A stretch of DNA of 64,000 nt. Source: Geothrix sp. (lineage in GTDB: Bacteria; Acidobacteriota; Holophagae; Holophagales; Holophagaceae). The stretch's first letter is position 1. Every line of letters starts with the position of its first letter. Shown here one piece after another: positions 23,562 to 33,177 of the stretch. The stretch is taken from contig JAUXSE010000011.1 of assembly GCA_030681515.1 (NCBI GenBank), forward strand, positions 122,441-186,440, read 5' to 3'. A model generated the notes under the pieces. It was not told the DNA's origin. It ran no database searches and saw nothing but the letters and a program-made list of their open reading frames with translations. A program made the translations under genes and the position numbers.

Positions 23562-24671
23562 TCAGTCCTGCCCCAGCACCCGCCGGTAGAGGGCTTCGTA
23601 CTGATCCACGATGGGGCCTTCGGCGAAGGTGCCCAGGGCGCGCTCGCGGGCGGCGTCGCCCATGGCGAGCCGCAGATCCTCGTCGCGCAGAAGTTTCAAG
23701 GCATCCGCGGCCATGGCGTCCACATCGCCCATGGTTTCGAGATAGCCGTCCACGCCGTGGCGCACCACCTCGGGCAGGCCACCCACACGGCTGGCGATGA
23801 CCGGCACCCGGTGGCCCATGGCCTCCAGGGCCGCCAGGCCGAAGCTTTCGGTGGCGCTGGGCAGCAGGAAGAGATCGGAACAGGCCAGCACGGTGCCGAT
23901 GTCCAGCTGCTTGCCCGTGAACCGGACTTCCGAGGCGAAGCCCCGGTCCCGGCAGAAGGCCTCGGCTTCCACGCGGTCCGGCCCATCGCCCACCATCACC
24001 AGCCGGGCGGGGACTTCCTTGCGGACGCGCTCGAACACCTTCAATACGTCTATCACCCGCTTCACGGGGCGGAAGTTCGAGATATGGGTCAGGACGAAGG
24101 CTGCCTTGGGCGCGAGCCAGGCCCTGCAGTCCGGGCGCTCCGGTCCGGGGGGCTCCACGAAGTTGCCGATGACCTCAATGGTCCGATCCACCCCGAAGGC
24201 CCGAATAGTCTCCTGGCGCAGGTACTCAGACACAGCCGTGACGCCATCGCTTTCGCGGATGGCCATCTTCACCATGGGCAGGTAGCTGGGATCGCTGCCC
24301 ACCACCGTGATGTCCGTGCCGTGCAGGGTGGTGATGACCTTGAGGCCCGGGATGGCCATGCGGGCCAGCAGGGCGGCCATGGCGTGGGGGATGGCGTAGT
24401 GGGCGTGAATGATCTCCAGGCCGTGGTGCTCGGCCACGTCCGCCATCTTGGATCCCAGGGCGATGGAATAGGGGGCATCCTCGAACAGGGGATAGGGGCT
24501 GGCCCGCACTTCGTGGAAGTTGATGCGGTCCTCGAAGCCCACCAGCCGCGGCGGCAGGCTGGGGCTGAGGATGTGGATCTCATGCCCCCGGGCGGCGAGG
24601 GCCTTGCCCACTTCCGTGGCCACGACGCCCGAACCGCCGAAGGTGCTGTAGCAGGAGATACCAATGCGCAT
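23562..24671 (-). CDS. bshA: N-acetyl-alpha-D-glucosaminyl L-malate synthase-like glycosyltransferase
   Basis: A GT4-family glycosyltransferase of 369 residues. The start MRIGISCYSTFGGSGVVATE, followed by HAHYAIPHA and TLHGTDITVVGSDPSY, is the BshA signature; the C-terminal part has SNFRPVKRV, LPSATESFGLAALEAM and SRVGGLPEV for UDP-sugar binding. BshA joins GlcNAc to L-malate in the first step of bacillithiol synthesis. The ATG at 24669-24671 has GGAGAGGA upstream, so the shorter start is used. The stop lies about 30 bases from the island right end. bshB and bshC are not in the window. Confidence 0.87.
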   Translation of the reverse strand: MRIGISCYSTFGGSGVVATEVGKALAARGHEIHILSPSLPPRLVGFEDRINFHEVRASPYPLFEDAPYSIALGSKMADVAEHHGLEIIHAHYAIPHAMAALLARMAIPGLKVITTLHGTDITVVGSDPSYLPMVKMAIRESDGVTAVSEYLRQETIRAFGVDRTIEVIGNFVEPPGPERPDCRAWLAPKAAFVLTHISNFRPVKRVIDVLKVFERVRKEVPARLVMVGDGPDRVEAEAFCRDRGFASEVRFTGKQLDIGTVLACSDLFLLPSATESFGLAALEAMGHRVPVIASRVGGLPEVVRHGVDGYLETMGDVDAMAADALKLLRDEDLRLAMGDAARERALGTFAEGPIVDQYEALYRRVLGQD

Positions 24672-24721
24672 GGATGGAGTCCTCTCCAAGTTATGATGAT
24701 CGGGTTCCCGGGATCCTGCCC

Positions 24722-24979
24722 ATGCCTCTTCTCTTCACCATCACCTACTATGCCCTCGACGCGCTGATCTACCTGCTGCTGGCGGTGGCCATCCTGTCCT
24801 GGTTCCCCATTGACCCCGGGAACCGGTGGATCCGCCTGCTGCACACGGTCACGGATCCGATCCTGCATCCGATCCGGGCGCTGGTGCCACCCATCGGGGG
24901 ATTCAGCCTCGACATCCTCATCGCCGTGCTGCTGCTCGGCGTCATCCAGCGGGTCTTCCTCCGGGCCCTGACCTCCTGA
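24722..24979 (+). CDS. YggT-family membrane protein
   Basis: 85 residues with two hydrophobic helices; WFPIDPGNRWIRLLHTVTDP followed by ILHPIRALVPP is the typical YggT signature. These proteins often lie next to divIVA/sepF and are linked to cell-division or osmotic functions, without a fixed biochemical role. ATG at 24722; it is divergent from bshA and directly upstream of divIVA (seven bases between them), a classic pairing. Confidence 0.88.
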   Translation: MPLLFTITYYALDALIYLLLAVAILSWFPIDPGNRWIRLLHTVTDPILHPIRALVPPIGGFSLDILIAVLLLGVIQRVFLRALTS

Positions 24980-24986
24980 GGTGCTC

Positions 24987-25535
24987 ATGAAGTACACCCC
25001 CCTCGATATCCAGCGCCGGGAATTCGAGAAGGTCTTCCGGGGCCTCGAAGAATCCGAGGTGCGGACCTTTCTCCATGAAATCGCCGGAGAGTGGGAAGAA
25101 GTCCTGGCCGAAAACCAGAAGCTGAAAGAGGAAATCCTGGACAGCCGCGAACGCCTGCGCCAGTACCAGGACCAGGACCGCATCTTCCGCGAGACCCTGC
25201 TCCAGGCCCAGCGCACCCGCGAAGACGTGCTGGACGGCGCCAACCGCGAAAGGGAGCTGATCATCCGCGAGGCCCAGTTCAAGGCCGAGGAGGTCATCCG
25301 CGAGGCTCAGCAGCATGTGGTGGAGCTGGAAGTGCAGCTGCGCAGCCTGAAGATGGAGCGCCTGAAGTTCCTGAGGGAAGTGGAATCCCTCATGGACCGC
25401 ACCCGCCGCCACCTGCAGGAGGACGCGCCCGATGTGTACCTGGCCGCTCCGCCCACCCTGAACCTGGAGGGACTGGACCTCAGCGCCCTCGACGAGCCCC
25501 CCCTGCCCCCGCGCCGGCCGAGGGTCGGCGGCTGA
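24987..25535 (+). CDS. divIVA: DivIVA-domain coiled-coil protein
   Basis: The start [20 protein letters not shown] and [16 protein letters not shown] form the DivIVA membrane-binding N-terminal domain; residues about 35-150 are a long coiled coil ([20 protein letters not shown] and similar). It has a Pro-rich C-terminal tail. DivIVA marks curved membranes at poles or septum. 182 residues from ATG 24987, which has GAGGTG as ribosome site; a GTG at 24981 would lie on that site. Follows yggT and probably shares its transcript. Confidence 0.88.
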   Translation: MKYTPLDIQRREFEKVFRGLEESEVRTFLHEIAGEWEEVLAENQKLKEEILDSRERLRQYQDQDRIFRETLLQAQRTREDVLDGANRERELIIREAQFKAEEVIREAQQHVVELEVQLRSLKMERLKFLREVESLMDRTRRHLQEDAPDVYLAAPPTLNLEGLDLSALDEPPLPPRRPRVGG

Positions 25536-25599
25536 TCCGGTCATCCGATTCCTGGATCGTCAAATCGTCCGGCCCTCCGCCCCTCCCCCTGGAGTTCCC

Positions 25600-26772
25600 A
25601 TGTCCCACGCCGTCATCCTCAAATCCCTCCGCAGTCCCATCGGCAAGTTCCAGGGCGCCCTGGCGCCTCTGGCCGCGCCGGACCTGGCGGCCCAGGTGAT
25701 CCAGGCCCTGCTGGCCGCGGTGCCCGGCGCCGCGCCCACGGAGGCCATCCTCGGCAACGTAGTGAGCGCGGGGGTGGGCCAGGCCCCGGCCCGGCAGGCG
25801 GCCCTGCGGGGCGGCCTGCCCTCCAGCCTCTCGGCCCTTACCATCAACAAGGTCTGCGGCAGCGGCCTCAAGGCCATCCAGCTGGCGGCCAACGCCGTGC
25901 GGCTCGGCGACCACGAGGTGGTGCTGGCGGGGGGCATGGAATCCATGTCCAACGCGCCCTACCTCATGCCCAAACTCCGGACCGGCGCCCGCATGGGGCA
26001 CACGGAAGCCAAGGACGCCATGATCCTGGATGGACTGTGGTGCGCCATGACGGACCAGCACATGGGCCTCACCGGCGAACTGGTGGCCGCCAAGTACGGC
26101 ATCGGCCGCGAGGCCCAGGACGCCTGGGCCGCCGAAAGCCACCGCAAGGCCGTGGCCGCCATACAGTCCGGCGCCTTCAAGGCCGAGATCGTGCCCATCG
26201 CCGTGCCCGGGAGGAAGGGTGATCTGATCGTCAGCGAGGACGAAGGCCCCCGCGCCGATTCCACGCCGGAATCACTCTCCAAGCTGCGGCCGGCCTTCAA
26301 GAAGGACGGCACCGTCACCGCGGGCAACGCGCCCAGCGTGAATGATGGGGCCGCCGTCGCCCTGGTCAGCACGGAGGCCTACGCCCAGGCCCACGGCCTG
26401 CCCATCCAGGCGCGGATCCTCGGCACGGCCACCGCCGGCCTGGATCCCGAATGGGTGCTCATGGCGCCCGTGGAGGCCATCCGCAAGCTGCTGGCCCAGC
26501 TGGGCTGGACCGTGGGCGACGTGGACCTCTGGGAGATCAACGAAGCCTTTGCCGTGCAGCTGGTGGCCACCATGCACGAGCTGAAACTCCCCGCCGACCG
26601 CATCAATGTCCACGGCGGCGCCGTGGCCCTGGGCCATCCCATCGGGGCCAGCGGTGCCCGGGTGATGGCCACCCTGCTCCATGCGCTGACGCGCCTGGAT
26701 AAGCAGCGCGGCATCGCCGCGTTGTGTCTGGGCGGCGGCAACGCCATCGCCATGGCGGTGGAGCGGGTATAG
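25600..26772 (+). CDS. acetyl-CoA C-acetyltransferase (thiolase)
   Basis: 390 residues with the thiolase active-site cysteine in [12 protein letters not shown], the conserved [24 protein letters not shown] and the C-terminal cysteine in CLGGGNAIA. It condenses or cleaves acetoacetyl-CoA. Whether it serves fatty-acid breakdown or synthesis of acetoacetyl-CoA is open; the convergent neighbour is a FadL-like outer-membrane fatty-acid porin, which suggests lipid use. Confidence 0.93.
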   Translation: MSHAVILKSLRSPIGKFQGALAPLAAPDLAAQVIQALLAAVPGAAPTEAILGNVVSAGVGQAPARQAALRGGLPSSLSALTINKVCGSGLKAIQLAANAVRLGDHEVVLAGGMESMSNAPYLMPKLRTGARMGHTEAKDAMILDGLWCAMTDQHMGLTGELVAAKYGIGREAQDAWAAESHRKAVAAIQSGAFKAEIVPIAVPGRKGDLIVSEDEGPRADSTPESLSKLRPAFKKDGTVTAGNAPSVNDGAAVALVSTEAYAQAHGLPIQARILGTATAGLDPEWVLMAPVEAIRKLLAQLGWTVGDVDLWEINEAFAVQLVATMHELKLPADRINVHGGAVALGHPIGASGARVMATLLHALTRLDKQRGIAALCLGGGNAIAMAVERV

Positions 26773-26787
26773 GTTCCCTTTCAACAA

Positions 26788-26817
26788 GGGAAGGGCCCGG
26801 CGGACCGGGCCCTTCCC
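26788..26817. terminator. bidirectional terminator between thiolase and fadL
   Basis: Perfect 13-bp stem GGGAAGGGCCCGG / CCGGGCCCTTCCC with loop CGGA, placed between two convergent stop codons. No T-tract on either side. Confidence 0.65.
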
Positions 26818-26835
26818 CTGTGCGGACGAACCAGA

Positions 26836-28185
26836 CTAGAACCTGTACCGCATCCCAGCGCTGATGATGTTCACGCTGATCGCGTAGGTGCCCGACAGGT
26901 TGCCGCGGGTGAAGTCGGGATCGGTCGAAGAGGTGGTGGTGGTCAAATTGAGATTGGAATCCGGGATGAACAGGTGCGAGAAGGCGATATCCACGCTGAG
27001 GGACTTGGAGAGGGCGTGGCCGGCGCCGAAGGAGACCCAGGTGCGGGTGTTTTCGGGGATGCGGGGGGTGCGGTACGCATCATCCACCGCGCTCTGGTCG
27101 TAGCCCAGCCCTGCGCGGAAGGTCCAGGCCTCGGAGGCCTTCCAGGTGGCGCCCAGGCTGACGAAGGTGGTGTCCTTCCACTTCTCCTCGGTCACGGTTT
27201 CCAGCGCCTGGGGGGCGACATTGTCCGCGAACTTCACGCGAAGCTCGTCGAAGCGGGACCAGGTGCTCCGGGACACCTCGCCCTGGATGGTGAAGGCCTT
27301 GTTGATGTCATAGCTGAAGCCCAGGGAGTAGGTGGCGGGTAGCTTGAGATCCGCCGTCCCCCCGCCGTTCTTGAATCCGCGCGCCTGCACCGTGGCCAGG
27401 GGAACCCCCGTCAGGGTGGCGGGATAGTCGAAGGCCACATCGCCCTTGATGGCCATGGTCATGGCGCTATGGAAGCCCACGCCGAAGCGGAGGGCTTCGG
27501 TGGGCTGGAAGGTGGCGCCCAGGCGGACGCCATACTGCCAGGCCTCCCCGGTCACCGTGGCCTTGCCATCCTGGGTCCCGGGGGTGAGGCCGGAGAGGAG
27601 GGCGAAATCCAAAGCGTTGGAGAGTTCGGCCTCGGCCCAGCGGGCCACGAAGGACGCGCCGACCGACCACTGGCTGTTGATGCGGTAGGCGATGGTCGGA
27701 GCCAGGTCAATGGTCTTGAGATCGGTCTTCAGGCCGTGGTACCGCCCCATCCAGTTGCTGTCGTACTCCGTGGGCAGGCCGAAGGGCACGTTCACCAGGA
27801 AACCCAGCTTCAGGTCCTCGCTGTAGCTGTACATCGCGCCGAAGTTGGGAACGAGGCCGGCCACCGCCGCGTTGCCATGCGTCGTGGGGCCCGAAATCGT
27901 GCTGCCGTTCACCCGGGTGGCCACCCCTTCACTGAATTTGGCATCCATGGCGATAAAGGATGCGCCGCTGGTGAACTGCCATCCGGAGAACTGGGTCAGC
28001 AGCGCGGGATTGAAGAAGGCCCCGCTGATATCCGAGCTCGTGGCGGACACGCCCGCGAAGGAGCTGCCCTGGGCGCTGACGCTCTGCTCGCGGAGCTGGA
28101 AGCCGCTGGCCTGGGCCTGGGGGGCGAAGGCGGCGGCGGCGACGAGGGTGAGGGTGGTGAGGGTGAGGCGCGAATGTAGGCTCAT
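26836..28185 (-). CDS. FadL/OmpP1/TodX-family outer-membrane transporter
   Basis: 449 residues. A signal peptide (MSLHSRLTLTTLTLVAAAAF ending AQA) is followed by SGFQLREQSVSAQGSSFAGV and ISGAFFNPALLTQFSGW, the N-terminal hatch region of FadL-type barrels; the remainder shows alternating beta-strands and ends in an aromatic residue (AGMRYRF). These barrels import long-chain fatty acids or other hydrophobic compounds. The ATG at 28183-28185 has AGGAG nine bases before it. Confidence 0.87.
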   Translation of the reverse strand: MSLHSRLTLTTLTLVAAAAFAPQAQASGFQLREQSVSAQGSSFAGVSATSSDISGAFFNPALLTQFSGWQFTSGASFIAMDAKFSEGVATRVNGSTISGPTTHGNAAVAGLVPNFGAMYSYSEDLKLGFLVNVPFGLPTEYDSNWMGRYHGLKTDLKTIDLAPTIAYRINSQWSVGASFVARWAEAELSNALDFALLSGLTPGTQDGKATVTGEAWQYGVRLGATFQPTEALRFGVGFHSAMTMAIKGDVAFDYPATLTGVPLATVQARGFKNGGGTADLKLPATYSLGFSYDINKAFTIQGEVSRSTWSRFDELRVKFADNVAPQALETVTEEKWKDTTFVSLGATWKASEAWTFRAGLGYDQSAVDDAYRTPRIPENTRTWVSFGAGHALSKSLSVDIAFSHLFIPDSNLNLTTTTSSTDPDFTRGNLSGTYAISVNIISAGMRYRF

Positions 28186-28329
28186 AGGGGCATGGCTCCT
28201 GTCCCGGATTCCCGGGGTGAGTGGCTGTCTCCAGCCGATGGCGTAGGGATGATGATGGATCACGATACCAAATCGTTACAGACCTGCAACAGCTCACGAT
28301 ATGCCTGTCCTGGGGTAGGAATACATGAT

Positions 28330-29085
28330 CTAGCCGTCGTCAACCATGCGTGGCGATAGCGCCGCGCGAAGACTTCGCCCATGGGCCAGCTCCTGGACCA
28401 GGGCCGATCCGATGACGGGGGTGGCCCCCAGGGCCCGGATCGCCGCCAGGCTCCGCGGATCGGAAAGCCCGAAGCCCACGGCCAGCGGGCGGTCTGAAAG
28501 TCCCTTCAGATCCCCCAGCCGCCGCGAAACCGGCGCCAGATCCGTGCCCTGCCCCGTGCCGGTCACGCCCAGCCGCGCCACCACATAGGCGAAGCGCCGG
28601 GCGAAGGGCGCGGAGGCCCCCGGATCCGGGCGGTCTGAAAGGATCTGGCGGGCGCGGTCGAGGGTGGTGGTGGGCGCCAGCAGGGGCACCATCGGGTAGC
28701 CCGCGGCGCGCAGGTCCGCCTCGAAACCGGGTTCCTCCCCGAAGGGCAGATCCACCACCAGGAGGGCCTTCACGGGCGTCGGCGCGAGCAGGGCTTTCAG
28801 GCGCCCCGCGCCAAGCTGAAGCAGCGGATTCAGGTAGGTGAAGAGGATGATGTCGGGACTCTCCGTGAGGCCCGCGAGGGCTTCCAGCACGCGCCGGGGC
28901 GTGGCGCCGCGGGCGATGGCGCGGTGCGCGGCCGCCTGGAGCACTGGGCCGTCGGCGATGGGATCAGAGTGGGGAAGGCCGATCTCGATGGCATCGAGGC
29001 CCAGGGCCTTGGCCTCGGAAAGCAGGCCTGGCAGGACCTCCAGGGAGGGATCACCGGCCATGAGAAAAGGGAGGAGGGGGTTCAT
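28330..29085 (-). CDS. trpA: tryptophan synthase alpha chain
   Basis: 251 residues, TIM-barrel alpha subunit that cleaves indole-3-glycerol phosphate. Seen: FLMAGDPS, the catalytic Glu in DAIEIGLPHSDPIADGPVLQ, the catalytic Asp region (PFGEEPGFEADLRAAGYPMV, LLAPTTT), and the phosphate loop ARLGVTGTGQGTD / VGFGLSDP. An AAAGGA ribosome site precedes the ATG. It is the last trp gene and the only one not overlapping its neighbour: a 426-base inverted-repeat element separates it from trpB. Confidence 0.94.
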   Translation of the reverse strand: MNPLLPFLMAGDPSLEVLPGLLSEAKALGLDAIEIGLPHSDPIADGPVLQAAAHRAIARGATPRRVLEALAGLTESPDIILFTYLNPLLQLGAGRLKALLAPTPVKALLVVDLPFGEEPGFEADLRAAGYPMVPLLAPTTTLDRARQILSDRPDPGASAPFARRFAYVVARLGVTGTGQGTDLAPVSRRLGDLKGLSDRPLAVGFGLSDPRSLAAIRALGATPVIGSALVQELAHGRSLRAALSPRMVDDG

Positions 29086-29511
29086 GGAAATCCTTTTTTT
29101 TAACCACAGATGACGCAGAAAGCTAAAAAAAGTAGTAGCCACAAAGAACACAAAGGACACAAAGGAAAGAGCTGGTCACGGAAGCCACGGAAGAAGGCTG
29201 GAAGGCACGGAAAAAGGCAGGGGGCGGCCGCTTTGAAAGCAGGGGCTGTATCCCGGGGGCGCCGGGACTGCGCATTTGAGACGCGGCCCCGGCTCCCCCG
29301 GGATCACTTCCGGCTGCGCCGGAAGCCGCCTTCGGCGGGCCCGAGTGGCGAGAATCACGGCCCCTTCTGTGTCCTCCGTGAAATTCCGTGTCTTCCGTGA
29401 CCAGCAATACCTGAAGGAGCCCGCTGGCATTCGCCGTGGAACCACCCTTTGTCTTTCTTTGTGCCCTTTGTGCCCTTTGTGGCCCATTTTTCTTTCACCT
29501 GTGATTAGTGG
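29086..29511. repeat. inverted-repeat element between trpB and trpA
   Basis: Non-coding. The outer arms are CCACAAAGAACACAAAGGAC (about 29139-29170) and, inverted, TCTTTGTGCCCTTTGTGCCC (about 29455-29483). The inner arms GCTGGTCACGGAAGCCACGG (29171-29190) and CCGTGTCTTCCGTGACCAGC (29386-29405) are reverse complements with one mismatch. The centre holds CTTCCGGC-TGC-GCCGGAAG. A transcript could fold into one long hairpin. The CACAAAG / CACGGAA motifs resemble dispersed intergenic repeats seen in several bacterial phyla. Confidence 0.8.
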
Positions 29512-30696
29512 TCAAATCCCCAGACGCGCCTGGTAGGTGGACAGGTCCTTGTCGCCCCGCCCGCTGAGGCCCAACAGCACCGTGGCGGCGCCTTCGGCGG
29601 CGAGGGCGGGGAGCAGGGCCAGGGCATGGCTGCTCTCCAGGGCGGGCAGGATGCCTTCGCTTTCGCACAGCATCCGCGCGCCGGAAAGGGCCTCGTCATC
29701 GGAAGCGCGGCGCACCTCGACCCTTCCGTCCAGCACCAGTGCCGCCAGTTCGGGCCCCAGGGCCGGGTAGTCCAGCCCCGCGCTGATGCTGGCGGTTTCG
29801 GCGGTGTGGCCATGCTCGTCCTGCAACAGCAGCGTCTTGCAGCCATGCAGCACGCCCATGCGGCCGCCATCGAGCCGGGCGGCGTGTTCGCCCAGGGCCG
29901 TGCCGTGGCCACCGGCTTCGACGGCGATCCGGCGCAGGTCATCGTCCAGGAAGGGCACCAGCAGGCCCAGGCCATTGCTGCCACCGCCCGCGCAGGCGAG
30001 GACCACCTCCGGCAAGGAGCCGGATTGGTCCAGCACCTGGGCCCGGGCTTCCTCGCCGATGACGGTCTGGAAGCTGCGCACCAGGGTGGGGAAAGGGTGG
30101 GGGCCCAGCGCGGAACCCAGGATGTAGTGGGCCCGGTCGCAGCGGCCCGCCCAGGCCCGCAGGGCCTCGTTCACCGCCTCCTTGAGGGTGCCCTGCCCCG
30201 CCTCCACGGGCACGACCGTCGCCCCGAAGAGCTGCATGCGGGCCACGTTCGGCGCCTGGCGGGCCATGTCGGTGACGCCCATGTAGACCGTGCAGGCCAG
30301 GCCCAGCCGCGCACAGGCCGCGGCGGTGGCCACACCATGCTGCCCCGCGCCGGTCTCCGCGATGACCTCCGCCTTGCCCATGCGCCGGGCCAGGAGGGCC
30401 TGGGCCAGGGCGTTGTTGATCTTGTGGGCGCCGGTGTGGGTGAGGTCCTCGCGCTTCAGGAACAGGGCCTTCAGGCCCAGCCTGGCGGCGAGGCGCGGCG
30501 CGGGCGTCAGCGGCGTGGGGCGGCCCACGAAGTGGCGCAATTCGCCTTTCAGCTCCGCGAGAAACGACGGATCCACTGATGCCGCGAGAAAGGCCGTCTC
30601 CAGATCGAGAAGCGGTTGCAGGAGGGTTTCCGGGGCGTAGCAACCCCCGAGGGACTGGGCGCCGAAGCGCGTAGGAAGGGCGAATCCTGCGGTCAT
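29512..30696 (-). CDS. trpB: tryptophan synthase beta chain
   Basis: 394 residues, PLP enzyme that condenses indole with serine. PLP lysine in THTGAHKINNALAQ, the substrate loop AETGAGQHGVATA, and the phosphate-binding GGGSNGLG (VVLACAGGGSNGLGLLVPFL) are all present. The start overlaps the trpF stop by four bases (ATGA), consistent with coupled translation. Confidence 0.96.
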   Translation of the reverse strand: MTAGFALPTRFGAQSLGGCYAPETLLQPLLDLETAFLAASVDPSFLAELKGELRHFVGRPTPLTPAPRLAARLGLKALFLKREDLTHTGAHKINNALAQALLARRMGKAEVIAETGAGQHGVATAAACARLGLACTVYMGVTDMARQAPNVARMQLFGATVVPVEAGQGTLKEAVNEALRAWAGRCDRAHYILGSALGPHPFPTLVRSFQTVIGEEARAQVLDQSGSLPEVVLACAGGGSNGLGLLVPFLDDDLRRIAVEAGGHGTALGEHAARLDGGRMGVLHGCKTLLLQDEHGHTAETASISAGLDYPALGPELAALVLDGRVEVRRASDDEALSGARMLCESEGILPALESSHALALLPALAAEGAATVLLGLSGRGDKDLSTYQARLGI

Positions 30697-31313
30697 GCGG
30701 ACTCCAGTTCGTGGGCCATGCGGATGAATGCGGCGACCTTTGCGGGATCCTTGCGGCCCGGTGTGGCTTCAAGGCGGCTGGCCGCGTCCACGCCGCGCAA
30801 CCGGGCTCGCAGGGCGGGTGGAAGGGACATCACCCGGTCCCGCAGGTTCGAGGCGTCCAGGCCTCCCGCCAGCAGGAAATCCCCTGGCGGCGGGAAGGCC
30901 ATGGCGTGGCCCTGCCCCGATCCACCCGCCACGCCGGTGACCGTGGCGCTGGGCTCCCACAGGTACAGATCCGCGGGCACCGGGATCTGGCCGGGTTCAT
31001 CGGCCCAGGGCAGCAGGACGAACAACCCGGCCTCATGGAGCCTGTGGATGCCTGCTTCCCGCGTAACCGCGGGAAGATAGGGTTGAACTTTCTGAAAACC
31101 GTGGCGGCGGGCGGCGGCCAGAACCGTTTCTGCGCGTTCGGCCACCATGACCAGCACGGCCCGGTCCAGGAAAGGCGCCGCCAGGGACAGGTTCTGGCAA
31201 TGCCTCGGACTCCGGGAATGGGATACAAAACCGAGCAGATCCGCGCCCTCCGAGGCCGCGAAGGCCGCGTCTTCAGCAAGGGCAAGACCACAGACTTTGG
31301 CGAGAAGGCTCAC
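30693..31313 (-). CDS. trpF: phosphoribosylanthranilate isomerase
   Basis: 206 residues. The catalytic Cys is in KVCGLALAEDAAFAA, followed by ADLLGFVSHSRSPR; the C-terminal catalytic Asp lies in GVDAASRLEATPGRKDP with AGGLDASNLRD before it. Isomerises PRA to CdRP, the third step of the pathway. Overlaps trpC and trpB by four bases each. Confidence 0.93.
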   Translation of the reverse strand: MSLLAKVCGLALAEDAAFAASEGADLLGFVSHSRSPRHCQNLSLAAPFLDRAVLVMVAERAETVLAAARRHGFQKVQPYLPAVTREAGIHRLHEAGLFVLLPWADEPGQIPVPADLYLWEPSATVTGVAGGSGQGHAMAFPPPGDFLLAGGLDASNLRDRVMSLPPALRARLRGVDAASRLEATPGRKDPAKVAAFIRMAHELESA

Positions 31314-32146
31314 GGGGCCTCCGCGCGGAGATCCGCCAGGATGCGGCTGAGGAAGCCCCGGGGATCCGGACTGCGCATGAGGGCTTCCCCGATGAGCACC
31401 GCGTCGAAGCCCGCCCCCAGGGCCAGCCGGGCATCCTCGGGCGTGGCCAGCCCCGATTCGCGGATGAGGATGGCTTCCGGGAATGCGCTTCGCAGCGGCG
31501 CCGCCGAGGGCTCGCCCAGGGTGAAGGTGGAAAGATCCCGCGCGTTGATGCCCACCAGGCGGGCCTCTGCGGCCTGGGCGAACCCCACCTCCGTCAGATC
31601 GTGCAGCTCCACCAGGGGTTCGAGGCCGCGGGCCCGGGCCGCCTCGGCGAAGGCGGCCGTATGACCCTTGAGTACCCGGGCGATGAGCAGCACGGCTTCC
31701 GCGCCGGCGGCCTCCGCCTCGGCCAGATGGGCTTCGGAGATCACGAATCCTTTGTAGAGGCGCGGCACCCCGAAGTCTGCCGCCGCCCGGAGCTGCTCCG
31801 CTGAGCCCCGGAAATGGGCCGGTTCCGCCAGGATCGAAAAGGCCGAGGCGCCCCCCTCCAGATAGGCCTGGAGCTGGGGCAGGAGTGGCGTGCCCTTGGC
31901 GAAGGGGCCCAGGGAGGGCGAGGCCTGTTTGTATTCGGCGATCACCGCTCCGCCCCGGGCCCGCGCATCCCGGCGCAGGGCTGTTTCGAAGGGACCATTG
32001 GCCACCAGCCGGGGGCGTCGTGGCGCGGGAGCGGCAGGCAGTTCCGCCATACGGGCCAGTTCTGAAACCAGCACGCGCTGAAGGTGGGATCTGGATGCCA
32101 GGCCCGTCCCGTGCACGAGGGAGGCCGGATCGGGAAGCCGGGTCAT
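31310..32146 (-). CDS. trpC: indole-3-glycerol phosphate synthase
   Basis: 278 residues, TIM barrel. Motifs: AEYKQASPSLGPF (family EIKRxSPSxG), RLYKGFVISEAHLAEA (general acid Lys), LVELHDLTE, VGINARDLSTF and IRESGLATPED. Converts CdRP to indole-3-glycerol phosphate. Overlaps trpD and trpF by four bases. Separate from trpF rather than fused as in E. coli. Confidence 0.94.
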   Translation of the reverse strand: MTRLPDPASLVHGTGLASRSHLQRVLVSELARMAELPAAPAPRRPRLVANGPFETALRRDARARGGAVIAEYKQASPSLGPFAKGTPLLPQLQAYLEGGASAFSILAEPAHFRGSAEQLRAAADFGVPRLYKGFVISEAHLAEAEAAGAEAVLLIARVLKGHTAAFAEAARARGLEPLVELHDLTEVGFAQAAEARLVGINARDLSTFTLGEPSAAPLRSAFPEAILIRESGLATPEDARLALGAGFDAVLIGEALMRSPDPRGFLSRILADLRAEAP

Positions 32147-33177
32147 GGCCGCCCCTCGGGCATGGCGAAGGGCAGCGGAAAGCCGCCCTGGATCTGGGTC
32201 CTGGCCTCCTGCAGAGAGCCGGTCAATCCGTCCAGCCCCGTACCCCGGTGCAGGTGGAGCCCCAGGGCGGCCTGGAGCGCCACCGCATCGGCCACGGCCG
32301 GGCGGAAGTCAGGATGGGAAGCGCCGCCGAAGATCCCCCGCGCCACGGCCAGGGCTTCGGCGCGGTCGGCCACGCGCAACGCGTGGCGGGGGGGCGGCTT
32401 GATCCCCAGTTCCCGGGGTACCAGCACCTGGGGCGGGGCCACCCGGCCTGCGGCCACCACCAGGACTGTGGTGGGGCCCTCAATGGAGGCTTCGTCGAGG
32501 CCCTTCCCTTCGGCGTCCTTCCCGTGGATCACGAACGCCCGCCGCAGGGTCGGTCGCCGGGCGAGGGCCCCGGCCATGGGTGCCAGCAGATCCTCCCGCG
32601 CGACGCCCAGCAGTTGAAGGGGTGGCTGGGCGGGATTCAGGAGGGGGCCCAGCAGATTGAAGATGGTGGGGATGCCCAGGCGCCGGCGGATCTCCCTCAG
32701 GCGGCCCAGCAGCGGATGGTAGGCGGGGGCGAAGAGGAAGGCGAAGCCCCGGGTCTTCAGATCCTCCGATAGGTCGGCGCTGGCCCGGGCCAGGTCGTAG
32801 CCCAGGGCTTCCAGCAGGTCCGCGCTGCCGCAGACGCTGGTGGCGGCGCGATTGCCGTGCTTGACGATGGGCACGCCGAGATGGGCCAGAAGCAGCGCCG
32901 CCAGGGTGCTCAGGTTGGCGGTGGAAGAGCCATCGCCGCCGGTGCCGCAGGTATCGAGGGCCGAATCGGGCACCGCCGGAAACGGCACGGCCACCTCGGA
33001 TAGCGCATCGGCGAAGGCCGCCAGTTCGTGGGCCTCGGGCACGCGCTGGGCCAGCAGGGCCAGACAGGCGCCCACCAGGAGCGCGTCCGTATCCTGGTCC
33101 ATGAAGATGCGCATCAATTCCGAGGCCGTGGCTTCGGGGAGGGGGCGGATGGGGTTGTGGGTGGTCAACAGCGTCAT
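32143..33177 (-). CDS. trpD: anthranilate phosphoribosyltransferase
   Basis: 344 residues. The PRPP site CGTGGDGSSTANLSTLAALL and VKHGNRAATSVCGSADLLEA are unmistakable. A C-terminal helical part includes HGKDAEGKGLDEASIEGPT. Transfers phosphoribose to anthranilate. Stand-alone, not fused to trpG. Overlaps trpG and trpC by four bases. Confidence 0.95.
   Translation of the reverse strand: MTLLTTHNPIRPLPEATASELMRIFMDQDTDALLVGACLALLAQRVPEAHELAAFADALSEVAVPFPAVPDSALDTCGTGGDGSSTANLSTLAALLLAHLGVPIVKHGNRAATSVCGSADLLEALGYDLARASADLSEDLKTRGFAFLFAPAYHPLLGRLREIRRRLGIPTIFNLLGPLLNPAQPPLQLLGVAREDLLAPMAGALARRPTLRRAFVIHGKDAEGKGLDEASIEGPTTVLVVAAGRVAPPQVLVPRELGIKPPPRHALRVADRAEALAVARGIFGGASHPDFRPAVADAVALQAALGLHLHRGTGLDGLTGSLQEARTQIQGGFPLPFAMPEGRP

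Noticed and set aside
29110..29487. Short frames on both strands between trpB and trpA
   Set aside because: They are translations of the inverted-repeat element and show no coding bias or ribosome site.
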